Positions 35,507-47,400 of a DNA stretch of 64,000 nucleotides are shown piece after piece. The notes beneath the pieces are model-generated. The model saw only the letters and a list, made by a program, of their open reading frames with translations, searched no databases and had not been told where the DNA came from. The stretch lies in assembly GCA_030407005.1 (NCBI GenBank), contig JAUDYN010000007.1, positions 1,302,001 through 1,366,000 on the forward strand, in the 5' to 3' direction. How positions within the stretch are numbered: position 1 is the first letter of the stretch; each line of letters begins with the position of its first letter. The stretch comes from Desarmillaria ectypa. Taxonomy: Eukaryota; Basidiomycota; Agaricomycetes; Agaricales; Physalacriaceae. The translations under genes were made by a program, and so were the position numbers.

Positions 35507-37200
35507 ATACAGTCACCCAATGAGTCATAAGATGATTGTCACACAAGAATAAAAGATGCTAAGACTTAGCCTAAGTGAGGAGGGGAGTCAATAAGTAAGT
35601 CTGATATAAATTAACTTTAGCTTAAAGCTGAGGAATATACAGTGAGAGCTATACTACTTATATATAAAGTCCTAGTTTTAATAATAGAGGTGAATACAAT
35701 AGTATAAAAGAGTAGACTGACCAGAGCTGCTTATTGCAATATATGTTTATATCACTACTTTTCTTGTTTTAAGCCTGGTTACTATATAATATATACATTG
35801 GACTTTGACTCATAGTATCTATTATTAGAATATCTCATTCCTGTATATAAGTAGATAAAGCTGTGGCCTTAAGCTCTAGCTTTAGACTAATATTTATTTA
35901 TCTGACATCTTATTTTGAGCTTCCTCTTCATAAACTAAGCACTTAATAATTTGACAAGTTGCCATTCATTGTTTGACACTAAAGATGACTATCTAAAAAT
36001 GAAGTAGCCTTGATATTTGACCTTGTTTGTCAAGTCAGTTGCTAATATACTAAGCTTGGCAAGATCCTGGGATGCAGCATAGCAAACCTTTGAGATGAAA
36101 AGAAGAATATACTGCATAGACTAACAAGACTCTACAGGATCTTTATCACCAAGTTCACATATCTTATCTAGTGACTGTGATGTGAATGAAAGATTAGCTG
36201 AAATGGCAAACTAAAATAATAGAATACCCAGCAGAAGATCTGGAATTAGTGGATCAAACAGATTAACACTCAACTAAGACTTGATTACACTATGGTAAAC
36301 ATAAAGTGCTATAAAAAGAAGGTGCTGAAAGAAGACACAATACTACAAATATGGCATAACATCTTACAAAACAAGAACAGTCTCCCAGATAACTGGATCT
36401 GAGAGTCTGAGGTTTTGGTGAATATAGGATCAAACAGTTATCTGCAAAGACATGATAATAATAGCTAACACTATCATATTTGAGTCTCATACTACTGAAG
36501 ATCAGTGTACCTAAGCATATTTTCTTGGAAGTGGGCCCTCCTATAGTAGGGTGAGAACCCCCATAACTCAGTAGGTGATAGGGGCTAGTATAGTTAGTTG
36601 CTGCTTGCCCAAAGCTTTATCAAAAAAAAAAAAACTGCTCAACTCTTAATTTGTGAAAGCATGAGCTTTCAGAGTTAAGTTGGGTGGATTAAACCTTAGT
36701 CTGAAGCTGGGACTTAAGGCTGCCAGCAATGCTACTTAAATACTATTTAGAATGTGTCTAATAATAAAACTATAATGAGGAGTCTATGTGGTAGTTATAT
36801 ATGAAAGAATTAAAGGTAACAGTGTCTATGTCCCATAGTAGAAAGGTGAAAGTCACTCATATAAGCATGGTAATGATGTAAAGCAGATGAATAAGAGTCC
36901 TAGCTCATAATAGGAAAGAAGAGAGCACTCCTCAGTAGAATAAATAATACTCTCAGCCTTCAGGCTGAGCAAGAGCCTGTATATACAGAATTGTGTCTAG
37001 GAAATATAACTATAAATATAAACAACTTTTTAAGGGCAGGAAAATGAAAGAAAACTGTATGCTGGCATTGCACTTGAAGCTTTGAAGACTTGAAGTGACA
37101 ACCTAATATAAATGCAAAGGCATTGCTGATGCAAGAGAATAGAAGAAATTTAACAAATTGAGTAGCTTTAAAGAGGTTATTCAGCGCATGGAAACAAGGG
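35507..37200. other. AT-rich stretch, rest of D LTR plus unassigned DNA
   Basis: The first part (to roughly 35.9 kb) continues element D's LTR. From there to 37.2 kb I see only AT-rich sequence without convincing coding frames, apart from an A12 run at 36622-36633. It may be very old transposon DNA. Confidence 0.4.
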
Positions 37201-37209
37201 TGTTGATGT

Positions 37210-39909
37210 TCAAGGGGCTGCCTTAGTTGCGCAAGCAGTGACTCGGGAGATAAACGAGATCAGGTGCTTAGTCATCCGCCCTGAAAGTCCGGGCGCAAAA
37301 TGGTTGCCGACTAGTCATGGTCACAAGGGCACTGACTTGCCACTTTCAGTCATCGCCCTTCCAACACTAGTTCAACATGACGAATTCACGCGCCCAGTCT
37401 GTGCCCACGCTCTCGCAGATGCCGCCTGGTGGCCGTCCGTTCCACGTTGTTCTTGGCGGTGACCACCTTTCTTGGATAACGACTTGCATCGACCCTTCTG
37501 CTGCCATGTACGCCTCGGCGATCTTTGTATAGTATGGCTGTTATGAGCCTTCTGTGCTGTGAATAAGCGCCGGTGGTCTTGACCGTTTTTCCAGCTAATA
37601 AAGTGGATGTTCCACTTGCCCTGCTTTTCTTGCTCGTTCCAAGAATATTTTCTGGAATCAAGTCTCCATGAGTGATCTTTGCAAAGTGCATTTTTCGGAA
37701 CGCTGCTTCAACCTGAGAACTAGTATCTTTCAATGGTTGCATCGGATACGACGATAACGACACTCACTAGATATTATTGGGAGTACGGTTTTTGAATTTC
37801 AAGGGGGCCGAATCGCCACTATCCAGAAGAATGAGAACCGTGTGGTCTTCGTGCTCATAGAGTCCGAAGTGTTCGGGTGTTCCAAGGCCTTCGGCAATGG
37901 TTCCAATCTTCGACAATTGGGTATACATGTCGTATTCATTTCGAAGGCCCACTATGCCGTGCATACATCGAGTGAATTTGATAACGATTCCCCGTATAGA
38001 CATTTGACCATTGTCGGCGTAACAATAATAGGAATGAATGCTTTTCGGATATTGACCCATAATATGCACTTCCATTTCTGAGTCGTTCGGGGGACTCGCA
38101 TCCAATCGTGTTACTGTCATGCTGCTCGCTGGTCCTAAACGGTCGATATACGTATTCCATGAAATCTTTAAGGAGCCTGCTTCTCTTAGTTGCTGAAAGA
38201 GCTGTTGCTCCTGATGAAGTATTGGTCACCAAAATTTGAGAGAGATGTGATCGCTCTATGCTTACCTCTGGAGTTAGATTAATTTCGCTTCCCGGGCAAT
38301 AGTCCTCGTTATCCTTGTCGGCGTGGGCCAAAATCTCGGCTTTTGCTGCCTTTGGAGTCGTCGCGGACCCAGATGGCCTAGGCGTCTTTACGGGGTTTGG
38401 CGCCTTGTCTTGGTATGGTTCTCGCGGTCATATTCGAACGTGTAAAGCTTGGGGAGGCGTGAGAGTGCTTTCAATCGTTTTGCAAGCTGAATTGCATCAA
38501 GGAGTGCCGCAATTTGTAGGCTGGTATGTATTTTGAAGTAGCTCACCGAGGGACCAACGGGGTTGTCTAGATCTATGAACGGCGATAGATAGAGACGTTG
38601 CAATTTTCGATACCGTATGCCAATGAATTCTCGGCTCCCGGCATTCAAAACCATAAAAGTTGCATCAGTGTTGACAAGCTTCGGCCCATAACTGTTTCAC
38701 ATATCAGACCTGATAGTACAGAATAATAAGCAGAATTGTAGGTACCTGTTGGATAACTTTCAACACCTTTGTAAAGTCACCCTTGTTAAATGGCAGCCTA
38801 TGCACAGTGTCGTCATTGGCACCTCCGTCGTCTTCGATATCGTCTCCTTCGACTTCGTCACCTGATATTGACCTCCGTTTCGACTCCTTCCATGGTTTTC
38901 TTTCACCACGTTTGAATTTTCACCCACTTGTGTTTGGCACAGAAGATACAGAGAAATCAATATTAGATTTATCGAATCTGAGTGTACTTCTGTTAGAAAC
39001 ACCAGACTTGACATTTGAAGTTTCCTCCAAGATATTTCCATCTGTGCCCGTTTTCTGCCCCGTGACGGTGAACTGGAACCTGTTATTTGTCTTCTTGCAA
39101 AACCGCCCACCACAACTCCGGGATTTAGGGCAGCGAACCCAGGGGAGCTCCGAGCCGGCCAAATAGCTAATAGCCCGCATGACCCCTTCACTCCCAGTGT
39201 TCATACTCTTGAACTCCCAGAACAGGAAGTTGGAAAAACCAATCTCTATGACAAGCTGAATATCACTGTCAAGATCTTTGGGAAGTCCGGCCTTTGCGAT
39301 AGCGTCCTTATTGAGTGAAAGATATCCATCCGCGAGAGCACAAGGCATCATGGACATAGGCTTTTCGTCATACTGGAAGATGCTTGACCATTTGTCAAGA
39401 CCAGCGAATAAAGTCAAGGCGGCTAGAGATGAAAGCTTCTGTAGATTAGGATACTATCTCTGCAAGTCAGCCTCAGGGCCTATTGTGAAGCCTTGCTTTC
39501 CCCTCAATTACCCCCGAACACGCTGCGGTTCCAGATCATCGGAACTGGAGATTCGAGGTAGTTTCCTGGTGCTTCTAGTCTGGAAGTAAAGCTTGGAGTC
39601 AACGACACAAGCCAGCTGCTTGAGCATGTCGGGGAACAGTATGATGTCTTTGAGAAGTAGCTGGGAATGCATATGCATGTCGTGCTGTGCAGGATCGCGA
39701 GTACCGAAACTACCCTCAAAACCTGCTAGTTTAGTGAATTTGGGTCGATAGTCGAAGAGGAATTTCAGAGCTTGGAAATCAATGTCAATATTCGAAGCAA
39801 ATAAACCAGAAGCCCACACACCGTCTTCTCCGGGAATCCCATTTCTGGGAGACGTGGATGCAGCAGACGGGCCTGCCTGACGCTGAGCACGGCGCTTTGA
39901 CTTTGACAT
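37210..39909 (-). pseudogene. Nuclease-like plus kinase-like fusion gene, probably broken
   Basis: Multi-exon minus-strand gene starting MSKSKRRAQRQ at 39909. The first part (39909-39512) leads into a segment with QLVIEIGFSNFLFWEFKS near 39200-39260, an E-x-K pattern like PD-(D/E)xK nucleases, followed by a Cys cluster (RCPKSRSCGGRFC near 39120). After an acidic linker (38790-38900) come a helical region (38390-38680) and a kinase-like domain: VIKF lysine, LRNEYDMYTQ helix, hinge LLDSG (37820-37990), then the catalytic loop ITHGDLIPENI (37670). The usual DFG aspartate appears lost (HFISW in another frame). At least three frame changes are not explained by clean GT-AG introns, so I favour a pseudogene. 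Comparable nuclease-kinase fusions occur among fungal Crinkler-type effectors; that link is inference. Confidence 0.5.
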
Positions 39910-40420
39910 AGCGAGGTCGCGAGCAAGGAGGATTTGAAAGGTGGTGTGGATGCAAGGGTGGGGATCTTCGCCTGGCGAGTTATGCTCTATTGGAGTAATT
40001 CCCGCAAGTTTTTAAAGTACATAGAGAGAAAGTACTTGTGAAATGTTCGTATCCACGTATACTCTGAGGCTGTTGTTCTTTGCGAAAACCTTATACGAAT
40101 CTGTGATCAGCTGTTGTCAAAGCAAATAGTCCCTTACCTGTGGGAGTGCCATATTTATGCAACGGAGTCCAGGAACGTTCAACGTCTCAAAGAAAAGTCT
40201 CTACACTGGTCAATCCAGAGAGGGGAAGTCTTCAAAGCGCACGCTGGCGGACCCGAGAAAAGAACAATTAGATCAGTCGGAACAGGAATCAGGTAATAGA
40301 TCGTACTATTCGAACAACAATGTTTTGTTTTGAAGGCGTTCCTGGCCCACGAGTTGAGCCAGTCATAGTGTACAGGACAGAATTGTTTTCGGACAATTCT
40401 GCCGGCAGATATAGGAGAAC

Positions 40421-40440
40421 GGCAATTGCCAGTGGCAGAA
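40421..40440 (+). repeat. Left copy of 20-bp direct repeat flanking LINE remnant
   Basis: GGCAATTGCCAGTGGCAGAA recurs with one mismatch at 41487-41506. The pair brackets the non-LTR reverse transcriptase remnant and is a candidate target-site duplication. Confidence 0.45.
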
Positions 40441-41486
40441 AAGCACTTATTTCGGCTCGTTAGGAAGGATCAGAATCTGTTCGCATCAGATCTGGAGGCG
40501 CTTATTCGCAAGGATGATGTCGTCCTCACAGGTAGAAATTTATCTATCTTAGCACAAGCTGATGACATCTTGTTGTTGTCGCACTCGCCTGGTGGCTTTC
40601 AGTTGAAGCTGAATGCGATGTCCTCGTGGGGTGGTACGAACTTCATTCTAGTGAACAAGACTAAAACAGTGGCGATGGTCTATGGCTCACCGGTCCCCTC
40701 ACCTTTGCCTAAATTCACTGTAGGCAGTGCCATCCTGACTGTCTCGGAAAAGGAGAAACATGTTGGCGTAGTGTTCTCCACAGATACTAGGATGATGTTT
40801 GAAAAGTATTATACAGCAAAATAAAAAAACTGCACGCTACTACGGTCATAGCATATGGGCCATTGAAGATCGTACTGGAGATTTGCTCCCACGGCATGCT
40901 AAGCAACTTTACATTGGCGCGAGTAGACTACTATCTCATACATGGATGTGAGGTGATACCAGATGCTATCAAGTCACTGATAGAACCCTTGGTTGATGTT
41001 CAGGTAAAATTCATTCGGAAGATGCTTCACGTCGGCTCGCGCTCAATGCTTGTAGCGCTCCACACAGAGACTGGAATCACCCCTCTGCAAACACGTCGCT
41101 TTATACTGGTACCCAAATTCCTGAAGTATACACTTGCCCTTCAGGATAAACACCTCGTACGCGCTGCGATTATGAACAGTATTGTGCTTCATATTTCGGG
41201 TCGAAAGTCGTGGTTTACCTATATATTACAGGCTGCACGCAACCTACCCTACACACTCGCATATGAACTAGATCCGTAGTCTCTGACGCCAGACTACGTT
41301 GACCAGTATATGAAGATGGTCTTTAAATGCATGGAACGGTGGTTGCAGCAACAAGTCGATGGTAGCGATAAGTTGTACCTCCTTCATGGTCGTAGCTCGG
41401 CTTGGGTTTCGTAGTGCTGTTGGATACAGGTACCGTTCCGTGCCGTGATGATGATGATGATCAGGGCAGATGGCAATTGCCGGGGT
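40441..41486 (+). mobile_element. 5'-truncated LINE (non-LTR retrotransposon) remnant
   Basis: Carries the C-terminal half of a non-LTR reverse transcriptase. First ORF (to 40824): palm motif AQADDILLLS, an F/Y-x-DD type box, followed by the KTKTVAMVYG region. A second frame (40863-41279) follows with the conserved downstream segment IHGCEVIPD ... VQVKFIRKMLHVGSRS ... TETGITPLQTRRF. A TAG interrupts the continuing frame at 41277. The 3' end has a (TGA)n run (41446-41461), as expected of some LINE tails. The 5' part of RT and any endonuclease are missing. It is inactive. Confidence 0.7.
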
Positions 41487-41506
41487 GGCAATTGCCAATG
41501 GCAGAA

Positions 41507-42425
41507 TGGCCCACTACATTAGTACATGAGACCTAGCTTGGGCGGTTTAGAATCTCGTAGGGTATAATCTATGCCTATAGCGATGGCGACCGCAAGGATC
41601 TCCTACACATCACCTGCTTCTCTGTGAATTGGACATCTAAGCCAAGGCTGGACCTGCCTTACATACCATCATCGATGCCTTCCAGTTCCTCATGTTCTTT
41701 CCATTCCGCTTGTCACCTTCCGAGAATAGATCAAAGTCGATTGAATAACTTGGCAATGTACGGCAACTCTAGTGCTTCCGAGTGTCGATGTCAACATATG
41801 CCCCCATCTTCAAGAACAAAGTCGCGCGGTTTCCTAGCAAAATATTTGATGAACAAGAAACTTTTCGTAGGAATGTAACGCTCGTCGTTATCGAATCTAT
41901 AGCGAAGAAGCAGATCCATTCGCCCTTGCGGCGACCTCGACTCGTTGCGCCTGGTGATTGTCTTCATATCCTGCATGCGCTATATTGATGCTCATTGGTA
42001 GGATATAAATAAACCATCAATTTTTGGTGACCCGTAAACGGCCATTGGGTTATTTCACTAGAAGAATAAAACCCCATTGGCGAATTCTCATGCATTGCCT
42101 CCAGTGGCATCTGTACTGACTGAAGACCTCGGAGCGGATATGATTCCGAAACAAAACACAACCGACACGCCAAGACAATCAGTTCTTTACCTAAACATGC
42201 ACAATCATTACGGCAGCCAAATTTGTTAATCCATCGATCGAGGACAATGGCTCCTCCGTATAAAAGGGCCACATCAGCTTGTGCTGCTTGTGTTCCTTTC
42301 CCCCGCCAATTCAACCCGTTCTCGTTCTTTATTTCAGTCTCTCCACTTCTTTCTACGGTCCAGCTGGCATCTGACCTTCATTATCACTTTGGCTCTCATT
42401 CATTAAAACCTCCCTTTCAGCAACA
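41507..42425. other. Intergenic, upstream of GH16 gene 1
   Basis: No convincing gene. Short frames on both strands (41624-41878 plus; 41791-41976 minus) have no recognisable motif. A TATA-type TATAAAA lies at 42259-42265, about 160 bp before the GH16 start, and is the likely core promoter. Confidence 0.4.
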
Positions 42426-43699
42426 ATGCATTCCTTCGTCGTGCTCTTTATTCTCGCTTTGCCAATTTTTACCAGTGCCCTTGGACATGACCGTGTCTCG
42501 CGCCGCCATCGCAGGAACCCGAATCGCGCTGCATCAGCACCCCATGTTCGCAAAGCCACTTACACGTTGAAGGACATGTATCAGGGCCAATCATTCCTAG
42601 AGTAAGGCAATCTATCTTTATCACAATGACAGCTCGCTCATCTTTTTCCTCCGCAGAGAATGGGACTTTTTCTCGCAGTCCGATCCGACTAACGGCCTCG
42701 TTGATTATCAGACCAAGGAGGACGCTACTTCTAAAGGCCTCGCCTATGTTCAAGATGATGGTACCACCATCCTTAAGGTTGACAATACCACCACATTAAA
42801 GTCGGGCCAAAACCGGGCATCGTGAGAATTTCTTCACTGCGCTATTTTACCTATAGGTGCTGATAGATGATTGTAGAGTTCGTATCAGCTCAAAGACTCA
42901 GTACAGTAGTGGCCTTTTCATCGCGGACATCTATTCCATGCCGCACGGTTGCAGTGTATGGCCCGCGTACTGGTAATTGCATCTTCTGTCCATTCTCAAT
43001 CACTCTTTGACCTTTATTTCCAGGTCTGTAGGTCCTGATTGGCCCAACGCTGGTGAGTAGGTTATAATCAGTGGCTTGGTCCGTACTCACTGTTGGTGGC
43101 TCATAGGTGAAATCGATGTCATTGAGGGCGTCAATCAGCAGGATCTTAACCAATACACCCTTCACACCGGTGGTGACTGCTCCTTGACCAGCACGAAAGT
43201 TGCCTCTGGCAGGGTACTAGGTACCACGTGCACTTCTAGCAATGGGGATAACTCAGGCTGCGCGTTCCAAGAAACTGATACCCGCTCCTATGGTCATAAC
43301 TTCAATATTGCTGCGGGAGGCGTCTACGCACATCTCCTTGCGGATGATGGTATCTCCATCTGGTTCTTTTCTCGCGACGAAATACCCGATGATATCACGT
43401 CTCAGTCCCCAGATCCATCATCTTGGTCGACCCCTAGCGCCTTCTTCCCGTCCACGTCGTGCAGTATCTCTGATCACTTCTACGATCACAGCCTAACTAT
43501 TGATACCACACTTTGCGGGGACTGGGCTGGCGCCGCCTACGGTGGGGCTTGTCCCGGAACATGTGCGGACGCAGTTGCGGATCCTACCAACTTCAATTGT
43601 ATGTCTTTCCATCATTCTAGTGACTCATTCTATTGATGTTGATCATATGTTTAAGACGCGCAGTGGGCCCTCAACTACATTGCTGTTTATCAGTCATGA
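42426..43699 (+). CDS. GH16 endo-beta-1,3(4)-glucanase, gene 1
   Basis: Secreted glycoside hydrolase family 16 enzyme of 333 residues, acting on beta-1,3 or mixed beta-1,3/1,4 glucans of cell walls. Exons: 42426-42601, 42657-42821, 42877-42972, 43024-43052, 43107-43598, 43656-43699; introns are 51-57 bp and all phases fit. A signal peptide (MHSFVVLFILALPIFTSALG) is followed by a basic stretch RRHRR, possibly a processing site. The catalytic motif GEIDVIEG places the nucleophile at E157 and the acid/base at E162, with D159 between. Later conserved parts include NGDNSGCAF, YGHNFN, IWFFSRDEIP, HSLTIDTTLCGDWAG and the end WALNYIAVY. A TATA box lies at 42259-42265. The gene appears intact. Close relative: the gene at 45545. 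Confidence 0.9.
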
Positions 43700-45544
43700 A
43701 GAGAGCGCATTCAAACATGTCTATCATGATGATTACACGCCTGCTTTACCCTCAAGCACTATATCACAAACGCATACACTTTGATGCCCGGTCGCATCCA
43801 CCTTTTTCTAACGTTGATCGTGCTGGTCTATTTTCTGCTATTTTTCGGTATCTGGATGCTGCTACATTGGGTTTTATTAGGGTTACAATACTTTATACGT
43901 GTATATTATGTATGGCGATTCTTAGCGAGCCGTGTGGAATACGACACACTTGACGTGACAATTTGCCTGAGCCAGAACATGTAGGACGACTAAGGACGAG
44001 CAAGGACTTCTTTAGCCACGAGGGCGTCTTTCTATATTCTTCATTTTCATGTGAATCGTTTATAGTGCGCATCACCGCTACTTTTGTACAATAGATATTG
44101 AGGCTGGAGTTCTCACGGTATTTCTTGTTCCTCTAACAGAAATGCTTCTTTTGATAAGAACAACAAAGGTTTTAAACAGATTTTCGAAGTTCCCAAAACT
44201 GAAGGAGTAATTGATTTTTAGAACATCCATTGTTGTTGCCGTAACACAAAACGGCAGGAGAACGTCACATATATCACACTTTTTTTCCAAAAAAAAAAAA
44301 AAAAATCCAAAAAGTTGTGCTGATTAAGCGAAACGCACCATACGACGGCAGCGCAGCACAGAATTCTTTCATCACCTTATTGTTAAGTACCGCACAATGA
44401 GCCGGTCTTCCCCTTAGTTACGAGAACTCCAGCGTCACTGATGAGAACAAAATCCTGCGTGGCTACTATTGTACGAATGTAGCGATGATCATCGCATTCA
44501 CCTCGTGTCGCCGAAGATGACTCTTGAGCTCCAGTCATTAGTTAATGAGGTGGTTGCAATGCTCTATGAGATCTGATGGGGACTCATGAAGCGAGGAAAT
44601 TTGTTGCGATTGCAAGGATGCGACAATAAGCAGAACATCTGGCTCGTCGAACGCCGCAACTCTTGTTTCCTTGTGCGCGTCGCCACCCGGAAAGTTACAC
44701 AGGGGGTTTGCTGCAAAACTTCACCTCAAATCAACACAGGATATGAAAAAAATTCAGCATCCTCAGATTCAGATTAATGGTAAGGACGACCCTAGCAAAT
44801 AAACTGTATATATCGAAGAGACACTAGAATTGAGGCACAATATAGTACACCAGGACTGATTAATATGTTGAACGATGCATGGAAAAATGAAGAAGAACGT
44901 AGGTTTAAAGTTACAAGTAGCGGAAGGTTTGCAGCCTGACCCCGAGTCGGCGAACCCTAAGTGGATCGGACCAACCGGAACGGCTTGGCAGATCCGACGC
45001 CCGCCACAACGTACATTATACTCTGCGTTTGTAGGCGAACAGCCAGTGCTATCTCGCATGTTTGCGTCTCGTGAATGGCTAAAAAATTCAACTCTTAGCA
45101 CCATACAGGGAGAAGAGCTCTTTCTTTCGTTTTGACTCTCAGATCGCAACCTTGTACGGCCTGTAACTCACGCTTAGGATTCAACTCAGTCTATAAGAAA
45201 CACGAATTTTTTCTTCTAGAAGACGCTGGTGTGCACCGCTCTTGAAGCCTGATTGCTCTCTATTGATTTCCGCCCGGGTCCTCATGGTCACCATCAGCAG
45301 TCCCCATGGCTGACTGGCACTGGCCTGGCTAATTTAACCTCAAAATTGTGCTCAATGGCATCGCAATCATCGGTCTATCTGTAAGCGGTGGTGATGCGCG
45401 TCACTGGCAGGCGGTCTACATAAGGATGCACCGACTCAATGTCAATGTTCCTTTCATTCATCCCACGGTCTCAAGTGCCGGTCACACTCACGAGCCGATC
45501 TTAGAAGCTTCAAGAACTGGTTTCTTGTCGAATTTTTCTTTGAT
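43700..45544. other. Intergenic between the two GH16 genes
   Basis: No supported gene. There is a run of 17 A at about 44290-44306. Overlapping frames at 44769-45149 (minus) and 44875-45135 (plus) have no recognisable domain, and neither is favoured. Confidence 0.4.
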
Positions 45545-47100
45545 ATGTTACGTATCTTCCAATTAACCCTCTCGATCATTCTGTTTACGACCCTCTCGCT
45601 TTCCTTACCCGTCCATCCTGCGCAAAATGGAGCTGTACCCAAGAGAAGGAACTCTTTGAATCATCTCGAAGCATATCCGCCTTCTTCCACCTCTGGCTCT
45701 GTTTATAAGAGAGATCCTGAGGTAACAGTTCTGATACACGGATCTCCTACAACTTTATCAGACGTAGACATGTCGAAATATGCTCCTCTTAAACGACAAG
45801 AGGTCGCCGCTACACCAGAGATCACCGATAATAGTGCTTCTAGTACTGCCCTGTCTGCCAACCCTGTATCGACTGCAGGTGTGACGGATACTACGGACCA
45901 AGCCACAGGTGGGACGTATCAGTTGCTCGATATGTACAAGGGCAAAGACTTCCTGAACCCCAAGTCCGTAATTTTAGTCTTTAATGATGCTTACTGACTG
46001 AGGTTTCTGTGATAGAAAATGGCAATACTGGTCAAAGCCAGATCCGACTCATGGTTTTGTTAATTATCAAGCCATGGAGGCGGCAATGGAGAAGAAGTTG
46101 GCGTTCGTTGGTGATGATGGCACCGTAACACTCGCTGTTGATGACACGATGACGTTAGGCGATGGTGAATATCGCGACTCGTATGTTGACGTCCATTCAT
46201 CTTTCTGGGGCCAGACTAACGATTTCTTGGATGTCCAGTGTCCGCATCAGTTCAGTAAAGACATATAACAGTGGACTGTTTGTTGCATCTTTCTCCGCCA
46301 TGCCTTATGGATGTTCTGTCTGGCCTGCTTGGTGGTAGGATCTGTTACATGAAGCTAGCCTTCATGGTGTTTATCTTTTTCTTTCCAGGACAGTTGGTGA
46401 CAACTGGCCTCACCAGGGTATCCATCCCTTGTCACCGGTCTATTTGAGGCTGAATATTTCATAGGCGAAATTGATATCCTGGAGAACGTCCATAATGCGG
46501 ATGCCAACCAGTATACTTTCCACACTGGCGAAGGATGTACAAAACAAGCAAGTAACGACATGACCGCAAAACTCAACAATGAACAATGTGCCGTTAGCGA
46601 CAGTGATAACTCTGGCTGTGGAATGGTGGACACAGCCAATCCTAACTACAGCTATGGCAAGCAATTCAATGAGGTTGGGGGTGGTATCTTTGCGCACCTG
46701 TGGAATGACGAAGGAATTCAGATCTGGCACTTTTCAAAGACGAGTATAACTGATGATATCACTGCTGGGACACCTGATCCTGAAAAATGGGGCAAGCCTG
46801 CAGCTTTCTTACCAAACGGTGATTCTTGCGATACGGGAACACATTTCAAGGATCACAGCTTGGTTATCGATACCACGCTATGTGGCGACTGGGCTAACGC
46901 AACCTACTCTGGTGCGGGATGCCCTGGAACATGCGCTGAGGTTATTAAAGATCCAGAAAATTACAAGAGTTAGTGCATACTCGCTCGTATTCTTCTTCGT
47001 CTTAGTGATATTCTATTTAGCTGCGAAATGGAACATCAACTACATTGCCGTGTACAGCGCAGGGAGTAGTTCCACCGGTGATATCAGCGCTGATTCATGA
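45545..47100 (+). CDS. GH16 endo-beta-1,3(4)-glucanase, gene 2, with long N-terminal spacer
   Basis: 430 residues by my model: exons 45545-45963, 46016-46180, 46239-46334, 46389-46417, 46465-46968, 47021-47100. Exons 2-4 have the same lengths (165, 96, 29) and phases as in gene 1, so the two are duplicates. A hydrophobic start (LRIFQLTLSIILFTTLSLSL) is a signal peptide or anchor. It is followed by about 110 Ser/Thr/Pro-rich residues not present in gene 1, then the GH16 domain with GEIDILEN (E238, D240, E243). The first donor (GTCCGTAA) is weak, so that junction is the least certain. After the TGA at 47098-47100 the same frame stays open to TAA at 47233-47235 and encodes a Ser/Thr-rich tail, which suggests that the stop is recent or sometimes read through. 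Confidence 0.85.
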
Positions 47101-47400
47101 GCTCTTTCGACGGTTGTTTCCTCCCCTGTTGTCGGTGAATCCAGTGCTCCACTTACCCAACGATCTGTTACGAACACAGCTAAAGCCACAGTTACAACGA
47201 GCAGCATCCTCGTGGCTACTGTTAGCCTGAGATAATACTGTTGCGTATGACATTATGTATACCATGTATATGTGTGTTTTTTTCTAAATTATATGCGGTA
47301 CCTACTGGGCAAGATACGGGATGATCCAGGATGATCGGAGGGCCTTGATGTGGCGTCGCTTCCCAATTAAGCGGGGTATCCCTTTTGGACCTTTACCACC

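Noticed and set aside
36540..36640. Box A-like TAACTCAGTAGG followed by an A12 run, as a tRNA-derived SINE
   Set aside because: No box B (GGTTCGANTCC) within reach and no second copy seen; too weak to annotate.
41624..41976. Short ORFs 41624-41878 (plus) and 41791-41976 (minus)
   Set aside because: No recognisable motif and no plausible continuation through introns.
44769..45149. Overlapping ORFs on both strands between the GH16 genes
   Set aside because: No domain, signal peptide or splice context on either strand; likely chance.
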